Assembly (NCBI GenBank): GCA_015655115.1
Contig: JAATFQ010000274.1
Location: 1-57,576, forward strand
Direction of reading: 5' to 3'
Source: Sphingobacteriales bacterium
Lineage (GTDB): Bacteria > Bacteroidota > Bacteroidia > Sphingobacteriales > Sphingobacteriaceae
Length of the DNA: 57,576 bases
Made by a program: the position numbers and the translations under genes
In this document: piece by piece, positions 38,301 to 47,814 of the stretch
Layout: each line of letters opens with the position of its first letter
How positions within the stretch are numbered: the stretch's first letter is position 1
Notes under the pieces: generated by a model
Database searches by the model: none
The model's input: only the letters and a program-made list of their open reading frames with translations
Told to the model about the DNA's origin: nothing

Positions 38301-39771
38301 GGAAAGGATTTTAAATGATTTGGACAAAATTGAGACTAAAATTGCTGATATCGATGTAAACGGAGACGGGAAAGCGACTTATGCCGACAAAATTGCGAAA
38401 CAGTTCGAGTATTTAAAAGGTAATACACAAGAAATTGCTGAAGGTGTATCTAAAGATCTTGGCAGATTATCCGGTGGATTCTCTGAATTATCGGGTGCTT
38501 TAGGGGGTACAGGTACGCAAGCCGGTTACCTGCTTGACACGCTCAGCCAATTAGCCGGAGCGGCATCCGACGCCGCTGCTGCCGGCGCTTCTTTTGCTTC
38601 CGGTGATATCATTGGTGGTGTTACTAAAACTGTCAGCGCCGTTACCAAAGTTCTTTCCATTGGTAAAAAGGTAAAGGAAATGAATGCCGCTGCCCGTAAA
38701 GAAGTGGACGATTTTTACAAGACTGCTGTTGCAGGCGAAATTGAATACCAGGCATCTTTGAGAGACCGTGAATTGCAGACGGTAAGGAATAATAAAACAG
38801 CGTTACAAGGCATCCGGGATGAAGTAGAACTTCGGAAAAAGGATAAAGAAGCATACAGCAAGGAGTCTGAAGAGATTATGGGCAAGCTTCAGGGGCAGTC
38901 TTATGTAGAAAGTGAGACCTATACACATGGCACCTGGTTCAGGAAAGCTAAAGTAAATAAGACCTACAGCAGCCTGGCAGGTAAAAGCTTTGAAGAATTA
39001 AGTCAGCTGCTTACGGAGGGGAAACTTGAGGGAGATACCAAAGGCCTGGTTGAACGGCTAAAAGAGCTAGAACAAAAGGGCTATGATGCTGAGCAAGCCA
39101 TAGCAGGTTTAGCTAAAGAAACATCAGAACTATTTACGGGTACTACATCAGACAATCTGACCAATACGCTCGCCGATATGTTTGCGAGTGGCAAAACCTC
39201 TGCCGAAGATCTGGCTAGCTTCTTCAAAACTACGATGGATGACGCAGCCTTAAGCATTTTCAAGAACAAAGTGCTGGCGGATGCCATGGAAAGTTTTTAT
39301 GATGAATTTGATAAAGCTTCCCAAAGTGACGACGAATTAACATCGGATGAGATTGCGCGGCTAAACGGTCTTTTTAATTCCCTTACCGGGGATGCGATAA
39401 AGAAGTTTGAGGAGTATAAAAAGATTACCGGGTCCGATCTGAATAGCGGAGATACTATCGGCTCTTCACAAACGGGAGTTTCGGGTGCAATTGTCGGAGC
39501 CGCCTTAACAGAGGGGACGGCCAACAGGGTTTTAGGTATTGCTATTTCGCAATATGATGAAATTATAAGGCAGGGGCAATCCTCACAGGCTTACTTCAGT
39601 ATGGCTGCCTCTAACTTTCAGGTGCAGCTGCAGATTGAGCAAAATACCTTCAGAACTGCCAATAACACGGATGGAATAGCAGAAAAACTCGACATAATTG
39701 CGGCAAATACAAAACCTGCTGTGGAGACTAGTCTGGAACAGTCTTTAAGAGATAAAGGAATTAAATTTTAA
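35359..39771 (+). CDS. Tail tape measure protein
   Basis: A 1470-residue protein, the largest gene of the island, in the tape measure position. The N-terminal tape measure domain (about 75-250) has AGATPFGLSELAEAAKALLANG and QQFAGLGIPIYAELANVLN. A membrane-like segment lies at about 354-375 (NPYVLAGVAVVALGAAIYAL). Long charged coiled coils run to about residue 980. An EF-hand-like loop DVNGDGKATYAD sits at about 999-1010, followed by Gly/Ala-rich and helical segments. Length sets tail length in siphoviruses. It starts 1 nt after the chaperone extension ends. Confidence 0.88.
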   Translation: MSVSTTGSGLHFDSTIDDSQFQASINRMNSSINNFTGNIEDQGNQIERLARQVSVAAASFSFKIDGGFIAKLDQAREEFLQLEVAFSAMLKSKAEVDALMKEISVLAGATPFGLSELAEAAKALLANGSAAGTLVEELKMLGEVAYGVSEPISSLVTIYTSLRAQNLAYTKEIQQFAGLGIPIYAELANVLNIDRESVDQFVNAGKVGFAEVQQAFTNLTASGSIFGGLIQEKSAVSIQQIERFKEAWASMLAETSKSKSGTSGTDVESTSGLVASYQKVLDVLKSVKDAQDAFDTVKGIITLGNTASTLTEEVMIGTELTNVTRALTLEEGLRMAQTEIATGLQGISNSLMAAGINPYVLAGVAVVALGAAIYALNDSMTDQEKAQKIIIEQNQKYAKSAEELKSKVSGLNGVLFDKSATDFQQTKAFAELQKQYPGVFDNLSKEAYLKLGVADAQKLINSENDKNEVANLGERYKNATANVAALSAKINSLNEIIKTSGDQGGSISFEIMRTSKELEVAKVAAAELGTSFSKQHEAWKISLMTDEQKIKYYTNLRDELNKQKDLMTKINIGAGGVQDVFSNLSLNNINGQLKFFNDNIDAAKTNIALKGSVAALDEAINNERGNQSKATNHAEYQKSQKKINKLEDRKAKITEDPVKVAQEAAKRKEDMMNKIHDVNSKYNDKSITDDEQKLLDLRKEYATLQKEIEAYNADPKNTKKINENLKPEREKAEENLKYETETKNLKVSLDKQKQIYEEYEQYKNDFGKAAADKKYESDIKTYGSYLEKLEAERSVLLSKDPKDMNGLEKERLTEYDTRINEQVKLQKDANSKLLLENSTYEQKKTLADERYAKAYLELKGDENAGSRAILTESYNKEVSSLKESALQKTDIYKKMSQDVILYTKGEAEQKAKTLEGLLGANDIPKEFVSKVQDNLKDLNLTLTVGADQANLDRLKQKLKETKDTLNAKDKNNKSIVSPEEAERILNDLDKIETKIADIDVNGDGKATYADKIAKQFEYLKGNTQEIAEGVSKDLGRLSGGFSELSGALGGTGTQAGYLLDTLSQLAGAASDAAAAGASFASGDIIGGVTKTVSAVTKVLSIGKKVKEMNAAARKEVDDFYKTAVAGEIEYQASLRDRELQTVRNNKTALQGIRDEVELRKKDKEAYSKESEEIMGKLQGQSYVESETYTHGTWFRKAKVNKTYSSLAGKSFEELSQLLTEGKLEGDTKGLVERLKELEQKGYDAEQAIAGLAKETSELFTGTTSDNLTNTLADMFASGKTSAEDLASFFKTTMDDAALSIFKNKVLADAMESFYDEFDKASQSDDELTSDEIARLNGLFNSLTGDAIKKFEEYKKITGSDLNSGDTIGSSQTGVSGAIVGAALTEGTANRVLGIAISQYDEIIRQGQSSQAYFSMAASNFQVQLQIEQNTFRTANNTDGIAEKLDIIAANTKPAVETSLEQSLRDKGIKF

Positions 39772-39792
39772 TCAATAAAGTCCTGAAATACA

Positions 39793-40689
39793 ATGTATAA
39801 TTTAAATAAAATATCACTCGAAAGCCTGGGGTTTATTCCTGGAAGGCAGGATAACAGCAACATCGCCTTGTCAGGATTTCTTGATATGCCTTCACGTCTG
39901 GGGACAACACAGTACGACTGGGCGGGAGAAAGCGGGGTTGAACCCTACCTGTCTGCTGATGAAATATTCTTCGGTGGCCGGGATTTAGTGCCCCGAGGGT
40001 TTATAAAGGGCAATAGCCGTGCTGACTGTGAAAGCAAAAGGCTACAAATAGTTTCTTTGATTGACAGTTTTACCGATCTGGTACCGCTGGAAAGTAAATG
40101 GGGCGAACACAACGTGTATGTCAATGGGGCCGTTAACGTTGAGTTTCTCCAGTCTAAATTTCTGAAAATCACTATACCTATGCACGAACCCATGCCTATA
40201 GTGTCAGGAGTACTGCCGGCAGCGGATGATTCAGAATTGGGCATTGATGGTATAAGTTTCAAAAGCCTTGGAGGTACAATGCTCGAGTTATCCGGCGACA
40301 GGAGAAATAGGCCTGCCCCTAAATCGGTACAATTCACCACCTACGGCAAGGAGGGATATGCAATTACGAAAACGGTATCTCCTGAATTAAATCTGAAATT
40401 ATATATCAAACAGCCTAATTACGCTGCTTTTAAAGAAAAGGTTCAGGGTATGATGGCACTATTGTCTTCACCAGGCCTACGGCACATTACAGGCAATAAT
40501 GATAGCATACGCAGTTTTTTTGTAAAAGACGGGTTCGTGGTGAATACAATGTATTCCAAATCTGCCCATTTCACAGGGGTGATAGAATGCAAACTAACTC
40601 AGGCGGGAATACCAGTAAGTGTTGACAATCTGAATATTAACGGTAGCCTGGTTACAATCAATGCAGAAACAATTCAAATAAAATTATAA
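39793..40689 (+). CDS. Distal tail protein (Dit-like)
   Basis: A 298-residue beta-rich protein directly after the tape measure gene. In siphoviruses this position encodes the Dit hub that joins tube to baseplate. Features fit the family: a short N-terminal segment (YNLNKISLESLGFIPG), DLVPRGFIKGNSRADCESKR in the first half, and a C-terminal beta domain with SFFVKDGFVVNTMYSKSAHFTGVIECKLTQ. Assigned by position and pattern. Confidence 0.65.
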   Translation: MYNLNKISLESLGFIPGRQDNSNIALSGFLDMPSRLGTTQYDWAGESGVEPYLSADEIFFGGRDLVPRGFIKGNSRADCESKRLQIVSLIDSFTDLVPLESKWGEHNVYVNGAVNVEFLQSKFLKITIPMHEPMPIVSGVLPAADDSELGIDGISFKSLGGTMLELSGDRRNRPAPKSVQFTTYGKEGYAITKTVSPELNLKLYIKQPNYAAFKEKVQGMMALLSSPGLRHITGNNDSIRSFFVKDGFVVNTMYSKSAHFTGVIECKLTQAGIPVSVDNLNINGSLVTINAETIQIKL

Positions 40690-40706
40690 CCATTTAATTA
40701 AAACAT

Positions 40707-42494
40707 ATGGAATTTCCAGAAGAAGCGGAAGCAATAGGTGTTGTTGCAGGGAATGAACGGTTACTTGCTGTTCGGTTTGCAGGAGGAGGGATGGCGTATA
40801 TTACGCCAAGCCAGTTACTTGAAGGTCTTGTCAAGTCAAATAACATTAAAACTATTAATGGTAGTTCTCTGGTGGGAACAGGTAATATTACGGTGGCAGC
40901 TGGTTCAGCTGAAACCAGAGAAACCATCCTGAATAAGATAGGTGTTCTGCCTCTTGAAAATTTGCCGGAGGCTATCTTATCCAATGAGCAGTTTGAGGTG
41001 CTCCCTGACGGACAAATAGGTTTACTGCTCAGTTATTTGCAGTCTCTTAATCTGGGAGGGGGTGGTCAGACCAGCGCAGAAGAATATTTAAAAGCCCTGC
41101 CGGGTTGGGGAGTCGATAAATTGCTTCAAGGTAATTTAACATGGGTAGATCCTCCTACTGGAGAGCAGCTCGAAAAATTAGGCGCACCTGTGTTTAGTCA
41201 TGGAAATCCTGCCAGTGATGCGATGCCGTTGTATTGGGAAGTTGTGCCTAATGGGCTTACATACACTATTGAGCGGGATAATACATTGTCATTTGACAAT
41301 GCAATTACTGTGTATGTAGGCTCTGGCCTCTCATTTCTGGACTCCGGCCTCACTGCAAGTACTTCGTATAAATGGAGGATAAAGGTTTCTGCTACTGGAT
41401 TCTTTAGTTCCAATTGGACAATTGTTGAAGGTACTACCGATATCCCTGGTAATGTTACGCCAGCAGCACCAGTTGTTACAGGGAATGATACTGCTAATAC
41501 TTTAATAGCAAGTCATACATTAGGAATAAGCGAAATTTTAGTTAGCGAAAATGAAGGAACCTACATCGCTTACACAGGTAGTATCAATGTGGGTAATGTG
41601 GCGAGACCAGCGGGATACTGGAAATTTAAAATCAAAGCAACCACAGGCAGAAATGAGAGTCCTGTTGCCAATAGCCCTGCATTTACCGTTACCCTCGCCA
41701 ATCCGGTAGCCCCAACGGGTGGAACAGTCAACAATGAAACCAGGGAATGGACAATAATTTTGGTTTCCGGCTATACCGCTGCGCAGCACGAAACTTCCGT
41801 AGACAATGGAGTGACCTGGGCAACGAATACCTCTAATGTCTTTATTGTTGGAAATGATGCTTATCCGACTGGTTATGTTAAAAGTCGTGTTAAGGCATCG
41901 GCAACCAATAATGCCGGAGCAGTTTTATCCAGTAAGTCAGCTTTTACAGCTTATATACCTCCGATAAGCGGTAACCCGGTTTACTTGACGGCACCAGTCC
42001 AATCTGAAAATCAAACCTGGGACCCGGCTATATATGGAGTGGTAAGTAGCGTTGCAGGTAATCAGCAATGCCATAGCCGTTGGAATCATCATATTGTTGC
42101 AGGTAGCGTAGGTTACGTGCAGGGCTTGGTAACGGGTGGTGGACAATTGGAAATGGATGTACATGCGAGTTTTGAGGGCAATACTGCAATCTCATTGGAG
42201 AAAAATCCTACGATAGGCAGAATACAGGCCAAAGTAGGTAATACTTATTTAACCTTACTGGATTCTGAGACTCCCTCTACATCTACCTACGTAAGAATCA
42301 GCTTTCTTGAAAATACGCTGTTGTTCCAGTATAGTAGAAATGGGGTGGTTTGGCTAGGCGATCAAACGATCGAACGGCCGGCGGATCTGGACTACTATTT
42401 TAGGGTGAGGGATAATTATGATTACACAGCTACACCTGTTACCGTCGGAAAGAGTATTAGTGATTTGAAAGGTGTTAATCTGGTAGTAGCATGA
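40707..42494 (+). CDS. Tail fibre-like protein with FN3-type domains
   Basis: A 595-residue protein. The N-terminal part contains NNIKTINGSSLVGTGNITV, a motif recurrent in phage fibre and structural proteins. The central region (about 170-420) has two or three beta-sandwich repeats of FN3 type (LYWEVVPNGLTYTIERD...TASTSYKWRIKVSATG). The C-terminal region (about 430-595) is a beta-rich, concanavalin-like domain (HSRWNHHIVAGSVGYVQG, VRISFLENTLLFQYSRNG). It may bind surface glycans. The stop overlaps the next start as ATGA. Confidence 0.65.
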   Translation: MEFPEEAEAIGVVAGNERLLAVRFAGGGMAYITPSQLLEGLVKSNNIKTINGSSLVGTGNITVAAGSAETRETILNKIGVLPLENLPEAILSNEQFEVLPDGQIGLLLSYLQSLNLGGGGQTSAEEYLKALPGWGVDKLLQGNLTWVDPPTGEQLEKLGAPVFSHGNPASDAMPLYWEVVPNGLTYTIERDNTLSFDNAITVYVGSGLSFLDSGLTASTSYKWRIKVSATGFFSSNWTIVEGTTDIPGNVTPAAPVVTGNDTANTLIASHTLGISEILVSENEGTYIAYTGSINVGNVARPAGYWKFKIKATTGRNESPVANSPAFTVTLANPVAPTGGTVNNETREWTIILVSGYTAAQHETSVDNGVTWATNTSNVFIVGNDAYPTGYVKSRVKASATNNAGAVLSSKSAFTAYIPPISGNPVYLTAPVQSENQTWDPAIYGVVSSVAGNQQCHSRWNHHIVAGSVGYVQGLVTGGGQLEMDVHASFEGNTAISLEKNPTIGRIQAKVGNTYLTLLDSETPSTSTYVRISFLENTLLFQYSRNGVVWLGDQTIERPADLDYYFRVRDNYDYTATPVTVGKSISDLKGVNLVVA

Positions 42495-43966
42495 AATCGG
42501 CAAGAAATTATAAAATTGGTGGAGGAGTAGTGATTCCTCCACCATCAGACAGATTAGTGCTGAAATTGAATGTCAATGCATTAACTAATCCTTTACTCAG
42601 ACCTGCGGATTTTAAATACAATAAAGATGTTGTGTTTATGGGCGGGTTTGATGATTCAAATCTAAGTCATCTAAGATTGGCCTATCCCATCTTTCAAGGT
42701 GGTTTAGCTATGGATGGGATAACTTACCCGGGGTTGAGATATTCTGACGGTACAGGCAAGATGATTAATTTCCGTGGAATGCTGGTGATGGTTGCAGGGG
42801 ATGTGAAAGAAGAAAGTGATAACAGTACTGTCTATCATACCTGGACGCAAGCACGCGAGGCTTTAGCAAATGGTTGGGAAATAAGTAATCATACTGCCTA
42901 TCAGGATAGGGATCAAAGTAGCCGTGTGGGGCCACACCCCTGGGATTCCTTAAATAACTTGCTCGATGCAGAAAAAAAGATCTGGCAGGAAACTGGATAC
43001 AGGCCAACGATTAATACTGCTCCGGCAGATGATGAAGGGTATATGTACACTGCCAGGGAGCTGGGCTATATAGCGCATTCATCAAATACCTATGAAAATA
43101 ATATGGATGTGGTCATCTGGGATAAGGCTACACCTGCTACACTAGAGCAGTTTATGTCAGTAGAAACTACGGGCTGGTTTAACCTGGTACGTGAAAATTT
43201 TGGCGACGAATCGAGCAGTGAAGGAGTAGGCAGATACAAAGAGTATATTGACGTAATTTTTAGCCGTGCTGTGAATGGGGCTAAATGGATGGGCAATTGG
43301 TATACCCATGGGCCTGACCCTACTAAAGGCGCGCAGTTTGCAGAGATATACAATTATATTCTCAATCATCCATCAAATACCAATCAAAACAGGATATGGA
43401 TTCCCAGTGTAGCAGAATTTCTTCAATATTTGCACGTAAAAAAAGATAGTGTCATTACGCAGGAAATAAACGGTAATGTGCTAACTATCACAGTAGATCA
43501 AAGTGCCTTAAATTCGAATTTCAGGTGCAGGGATATCTCTCTGTTAGCTACAGGCTTTACCATCGGTTCGATTCAGGAGATTGAAGGTTGGGATGACGTA
43601 ACATTTAACTCATCTACCGGACTGATCAATCTTTATAAAACTGCTGTTAATAAAGCTACTGATCCTTCCTTGCAGATATTGCCGGCTCAGATCATATCGT
43701 TAGTGGCATCTGGTAACACTGTTTTGATCACTTACGATAAAGCAGTAACACAATCATTAATTACCGCGTATACCGTGCCTGGTAAAACAGTTGTAAGTAT
43801 CTCAGGCACTGGTAAAAATTGGACCTTAACCTGTAATTCTGCGGTCAATCCCGGTGATACGATGAGCTATCGCATGTATAACGGGACATCGTCGTTTAAG
43901 GGTGATGCGATAACAGTATCCACCGGCAAAAGAGTGTGTGATTATATTAACTTCCCAATTTCATAA
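42491..43966 (+). CDS. Tail-module protein with NodB-like polysaccharide deacetylase domain
   Basis: A 491-residue protein. Residues about 45-320 look like a polysaccharide deacetylase (CE4-like) barrel: DVVFMGGFDDSN carries the motif-1 acidic pair, GWEISNHTAYQD resembles motif 2 (SHTxxH, but with the second His replaced), and NTAPADDEGYMYTARELGYIAHS resembles motif 3. The C-terminal 150 residues hold beta-rich domains (IISLVASGNTVLITYDKAV...). It lies in the tail module and is translationally coupled to the fibre-like gene, so it may de-acetylate target-cell envelope polysaccharide. Metal ligands are incomplete, so activity is unproven. Confidence 0.65.
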   Translation: MKSARNYKIGGGVVIPPPSDRLVLKLNVNALTNPLLRPADFKYNKDVVFMGGFDDSNLSHLRLAYPIFQGGLAMDGITYPGLRYSDGTGKMINFRGMLVMVAGDVKEESDNSTVYHTWTQAREALANGWEISNHTAYQDRDQSSRVGPHPWDSLNNLLDAEKKIWQETGYRPTINTAPADDEGYMYTARELGYIAHSSNTYENNMDVVIWDKATPATLEQFMSVETTGWFNLVRENFGDESSSEGVGRYKEYIDVIFSRAVNGAKWMGNWYTHGPDPTKGAQFAEIYNYILNHPSNTNQNRIWIPSVAEFLQYLHVKKDSVITQEINGNVLTITVDQSALNSNFRCRDISLLATGFTIGSIQEIEGWDDVTFNSSTGLINLYKTAVNKATDPSLQILPAQIISLVASGNTVLITYDKAVTQSLITAYTVPGKTVVSISGTGKNWTLTCNSAVNPGDTMSYRMYNGTSSFKGDAITVSTGKRVCDYINFPIS

Positions 43967-43968
43967 TT

Positions 43969-46900
43969 ATGACTAACAAATTAAATGTATATAGATCTGG
44001 CGTAATCGTCACTTCATTTGATATTGATGAAAGCACTGTTTTTAATGAAAAGCTGAATGGCACAAAAACGATTACTTGTGCTGTTAATTCAATTATCGCT
44101 CTTGATCTTCAAAAAGAGGATTACATCATTTATAAAGACGAGAAATTTACCATAAATGTCAATCCTGAAGCAGCTAAAGAAGGTACTAGCCTGACTAAGA
44201 GCTATAATATGGTTTTTGAACCCGATCAGGCCACCATGCTTGATATTTTCGTGGATAAAAACGGAGTAAAGACCTTTCCCTATTATGGCACTGCTGCGGG
44301 TCACCTGCAGTTATTGACAGATAGTATGGGCGCCGGATGGTCTGTTAGTGAAGTTGACAGTACTGAAGAAAAAAATCTGGATTACGATTGGACCTATGTC
44401 CGGTCGGCTCTTGACCAGATTGCTGCTGCATTTGAATTGGAATGTCAGGTTACCGGAAAGTCAATTAAAATGGTTAAAAGCATAGGACGGGATACAGGTC
44501 TTCTGTTCCGTTATGGGCGTGGGAAAGGATTACATCAGATCAAGCGTGCAGCTGATACTTCAAAGTCGTCCGTTAATCGTGTTTATGGCATTGGAGGCAC
44601 TAAAAACATCCCCGCGACCTACCGCGGAGGTGTACAAACGAACCTGGTTTTCGAGGAAAGATTTATTGAAACAGCGGGAGTAACGGCTGGTACTGTCAGG
44701 ATTAAAGAGGTAAAGTATGTGAATGAAGATATATATCCTCATTTTTTAGGTACTGTTACCTCAACTACTGTCAACAGGAATACGGCTGGAGAGGTTACCT
44801 CTTGCACAATTACGGATTCTGCAATTGATTTCAACATCAACGAGCACTTTCAGGCAGGAGTAAAGGCTAAAGTTTCGTTTCTTACAGGTCCATTAACTGG
44901 TGTCGATTTTGAAATTTCGGCTTATAACGCAATAACTAAGACGACCACATTGATTAATAATACGGATGCAAATGGCTATATCCTACCAAATAATCTCAAT
45001 TACCCTGGTATAGGGGATAAATTCACTTACCTGGAGATGAATATGCCCGAAGAATATGTGATCAGGGCGGAAAATGATTTAAAAGCTAAAACACAGCAAT
45101 ATTTGTACGAGAGTACCCCTGACAGATCAATATTTGACGTTAAGCCGGATGAAAAACATTTGCGTGATAACCAGATTTATCTGCAGGTAGGTGACAGGGC
45201 AAAGATATCGGATACAGAGCTGCAGGCTGACGAAATATTAAGATTTACAGAGATCAGCTATCCCCTGGTAAATGAATTTAATGTTACAGGAGTAGTCGGC
45301 AATGAAGTAAAGTATGATGTTGTAGAAAAACTTTTTGCCAATGTGCTACAGGCGCAGCAACAGATACAAGTGATTAACCGTACAAATATTGAAAATGCCA
45401 GAAGGAACAGCAGGAATTTGATTGAGCTGAGGGATGCGGTAGTAGATCCCGATGGAAACTATTATACGGAACTGATTAAACCCAGAAGTATTGAATCTTT
45501 ATATCTTTCGGTAGGTGCGGTTGCAACTAACTTTAACCTCAATAACATATCCTTTAACCCGAATGTTGCAGGTAACCCGAATGCATTTACCGCAACCTCC
45601 GGGCAACTGATCCATTACGATATAAAACTGGGCGAGAATGGCTATATCTGGGAGATGCAGCCCTATTCGGTAACTAACCTGGTTGCGGCGAATAAGTATT
45701 TCTTGTATGCAAAAATATCAAAAACAACGCTCGTGGGATCATGGGAGTTGTCAACAGAGGTCAAGTTGGTTGAAAGTTTACCTGGCTTCTATATATTACA
45801 AGCAGGGGTGTTGTTTTCCGTAAAGGATGGACGAAGGGATAATCAATTGACTAAAGGGATGGTCTTTATCGTTGGTGATCAGATTACGGCAGGACGGATG
45901 AAATCCATTGATGGCAAAATGTTTATTGACCTGACTACTGGCCAGTTGAATTTGATCGGGGCAAAAAGTGCATTTGATTTCAATGTGAGCAGACCGGGGG
46001 AGGTCACTTTGGCGGGTGCCTTCTTTCAGTCGGGATCTGGAGTAATATCACCTATCCCTGCATATCGAGGCGTTTATGTTCCGGGAGCCTCTTATTTTAA
46101 AGGTGATACGGTTACTTACGCAGGTAGTTCATGGATTTACATCAATGAACTACCTGGATCAGGGCATGTTCCTGCTGATGATGTTTATTGGGATGTCTTG
46201 GCTGCGGAAGGATCAAAAGGCGATGGGCTCCAAACGCAGTATTCTGTGAATGGATCTTCTCTGTGGCATGACACCTTTACGGTCGGGGATATATATATGA
46301 GACAAAGAAGCGGAGATGCAGGTACCTGGTCGACTGCTATAAGGATCGTAGGGGAAGGAGGTGATCCTGGGGTTGACGGGAAATATACGGATTACCAATT
46401 TGCAAAAAATCCGTCATTGACCATATCTCCTACATCAGGTTGGCAGGATTCGCCAGTTGCGATATCTGACACAGAATATCTTTGGATGAGAACAGGTGAG
46501 TTCAATGCAGACGGGTCTCAGATTGGCGCATGGTCTACTGGTGTAAGAATTTCCGGAAAGAATGGCTCAAACGGCATAAATGGAGACAATGGTATTAACG
46601 GCAATTATACGGAATTCGTTTTCCAAAAAAATGGCAGCACAACCGTGGCCCCTACTTTAACGCAAACAGATAGTAATCCGTCGGGGTGGTCAGTCGTGCA
46701 ACCTTCTACTTCTGCAGGTGAATACCTATGGATGAGCTCAGCCCTAAAGTCAGGCACTACCGGTGCATTGATTAATGTATGGGCAACTCCGGTGAGAACG
46801 AATTCTAAGGATGGCGATCCGGGGGCGGCTGGGAGTCCAGGTAGTGTAGGCCCTTCTTTATCCTATACAGGTAATTATGATCCAGCAAGAACTTATACAG

Positions 46901-47583
46901 GATCTTCACTGAGGATTGAGGCGGTAAAATACAGCGGAATATATTATTTTACTACTGTGAATGCTGGCTCTTTCAGCGGAGTGTTGCCTAATACTCCTGA
47001 GACTTTGAAATGGAATGCTGTAGGAGCTATATTTGACAGTGTGGCCACTGACTTGTTATTAGCTAAAGCTATTACAGTTGATGATCTAACAGTTAGAAAT
47101 GTTAAAACGGCTGAAGCTGGCACAAAACACGTTGAAATTAATGGTATTGACAACAATATTAAAATAATTGATGCTTCGAGTAACGAGTTGATTGTTATCG
47201 ATGATGACAGTGCTGTAGAATATATGACCATAAGTGCAGGGGATGGTAGCCATCCTATATTGGTGAATCACTATGGTCCTGGTATCAAGATTGGAACACC
47301 AGGAGGTAGAACAGGATCTTATGGGCGTAGGGCAATAATATTGATTGATGATTCTGGTATGGAACAATTCTTTATTGGTACAGATACGAATTCCAGAGGT
47401 AGAGTAGCTTTAGATATATACAACGGCCTCCACCTTAAAAACGCAGATGGTGGTATAAAGCAAACCATAGCAGGAGTAGACTATAATGGTGTCACTGGAA
47501 ATTTCCTGGTATCAAATGCCTTTGGAAACACTGCTCAAATGACATTTAAAAATGGAATACTAACAGGAACAATTAATTTGTAA
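43969..47583 (+). CDS. Tail-associated hub protein (Tal/gp44-like) with collagen-like linkers
   Basis: A 1204-residue protein. The N-terminal 400 residues resemble prophage tail hub proteins: NKLNVYRSGVIVTSFDIDES, a Tyr-rich middle (EEKNLDYDWTYVRSALDQIAAAFELECQVTGKSIKM), and RRNSRNLIELRDAVVDPDG before a coiled coil. From about residue 750 to 965 three similar modules of about 55-65 residues, each with a TYxWMxxGxxNAxxxxG-WST-like core, are separated by Gly-rich collagen-like linkers (GKNGSNGINGDNGINGN, KDGDPGAAGSPGSVGPS). The C-terminus is a beta-rich tip. Probably the distal spike. It is the last gene of the tail operon. Confidence 0.7.
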   Translation: MTNKLNVYRSGVIVTSFDIDESTVFNEKLNGTKTITCAVNSIIALDLQKEDYIIYKDEKFTINVNPEAAKEGTSLTKSYNMVFEPDQATMLDIFVDKNGVKTFPYYGTAAGHLQLLTDSMGAGWSVSEVDSTEEKNLDYDWTYVRSALDQIAAAFELECQVTGKSIKMVKSIGRDTGLLFRYGRGKGLHQIKRAADTSKSSVNRVYGIGGTKNIPATYRGGVQTNLVFEERFIETAGVTAGTVRIKEVKYVNEDIYPHFLGTVTSTTVNRNTAGEVTSCTITDSAIDFNINEHFQAGVKAKVSFLTGPLTGVDFEISAYNAITKTTTLINNTDANGYILPNNLNYPGIGDKFTYLEMNMPEEYVIRAENDLKAKTQQYLYESTPDRSIFDVKPDEKHLRDNQIYLQVGDRAKISDTELQADEILRFTEISYPLVNEFNVTGVVGNEVKYDVVEKLFANVLQAQQQIQVINRTNIENARRNSRNLIELRDAVVDPDGNYYTELIKPRSIESLYLSVGAVATNFNLNNISFNPNVAGNPNAFTATSGQLIHYDIKLGENGYIWEMQPYSVTNLVAANKYFLYAKISKTTLVGSWELSTEVKLVESLPGFYILQAGVLFSVKDGRRDNQLTKGMVFIVGDQITAGRMKSIDGKMFIDLTTGQLNLIGAKSAFDFNVSRPGEVTLAGAFFQSGSGVISPIPAYRGVYVPGASYFKGDTVTYAGSSWIYINELPGSGHVPADDVYWDVLAAEGSKGDGLQTQYSVNGSSLWHDTFTVGDIYMRQRSGDAGTWSTAIRIVGEGGDPGVDGKYTDYQFAKNPSLTISPTSGWQDSPVAISDTEYLWMRTGEFNADGSQIGAWSTGVRISGKNGSNGINGDNGINGNYTEFVFQKNGSTTVAPTLTQTDSNPSGWSVVQPSTSAGEYLWMSSALKSGTTGALINVWATPVRTNSKDGDPGAAGSPGSVGPSLSYTGNYDPARTYTGSSLRIEAVKYSGIYYFTTVNAGSFSGVLPNTPETLKWNAVGAIFDSVATDLLLAKAITVDDLTVRNVKTAEAGTKHVEINGIDNNIKIIDASSNELIVIDDDSAVEYMTISAGDGSHPILVNHYGPGIKIGTPGGRTGSYGRRAIILIDDSGMEQFFIGTDTNSRGRVALDIYNGLHLKNADGGIKQTIAGVDYNGVTGNFLVSNAFGNTAQMTFKNGILTGTINL

Positions 47584-47593
47584 TGGACGAGGT

Positions 47594-47652
47594 GCTAAAG
47601 TCGAATCAACAGGCAGTCTATCTGGCGCTATGATCGGCTTTAGCGTTGTTTT
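47594..47652 (+). terminator. Possible terminator of the tail operon
   Basis: GCTAAAGTCG (47594-47603) pairs with CGGCTTTAGC (47635-47644) with one G-T pair, followed by GTTGTTTT. The loop is long and the T-run weak, so the assignment is tentative. The rest of 47584-47904 holds the palindrome and promoter listed separately. Confidence 0.4.
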
Positions 47653-47814
47653 GTGTTCTGATGGCTTGCTGTCCTCTTTTTTGCAGCTGGTAAAGCTCAA
47701 TATCGCCATTACTGATAAAACTATAATACATTTCATTTTGAATTACTTTTCTGTAAAGTTATCTCATGCCTGCTATTCAAAAAATAGTATTTAACTACTA
47801 TATCTAGTGAATGC

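Noticed and set aside
42491..47583. Diversity-generating retroelement acting on the tail tip
   Set aside because: No reverse transcriptase and no template/variable repeat pair was seen.
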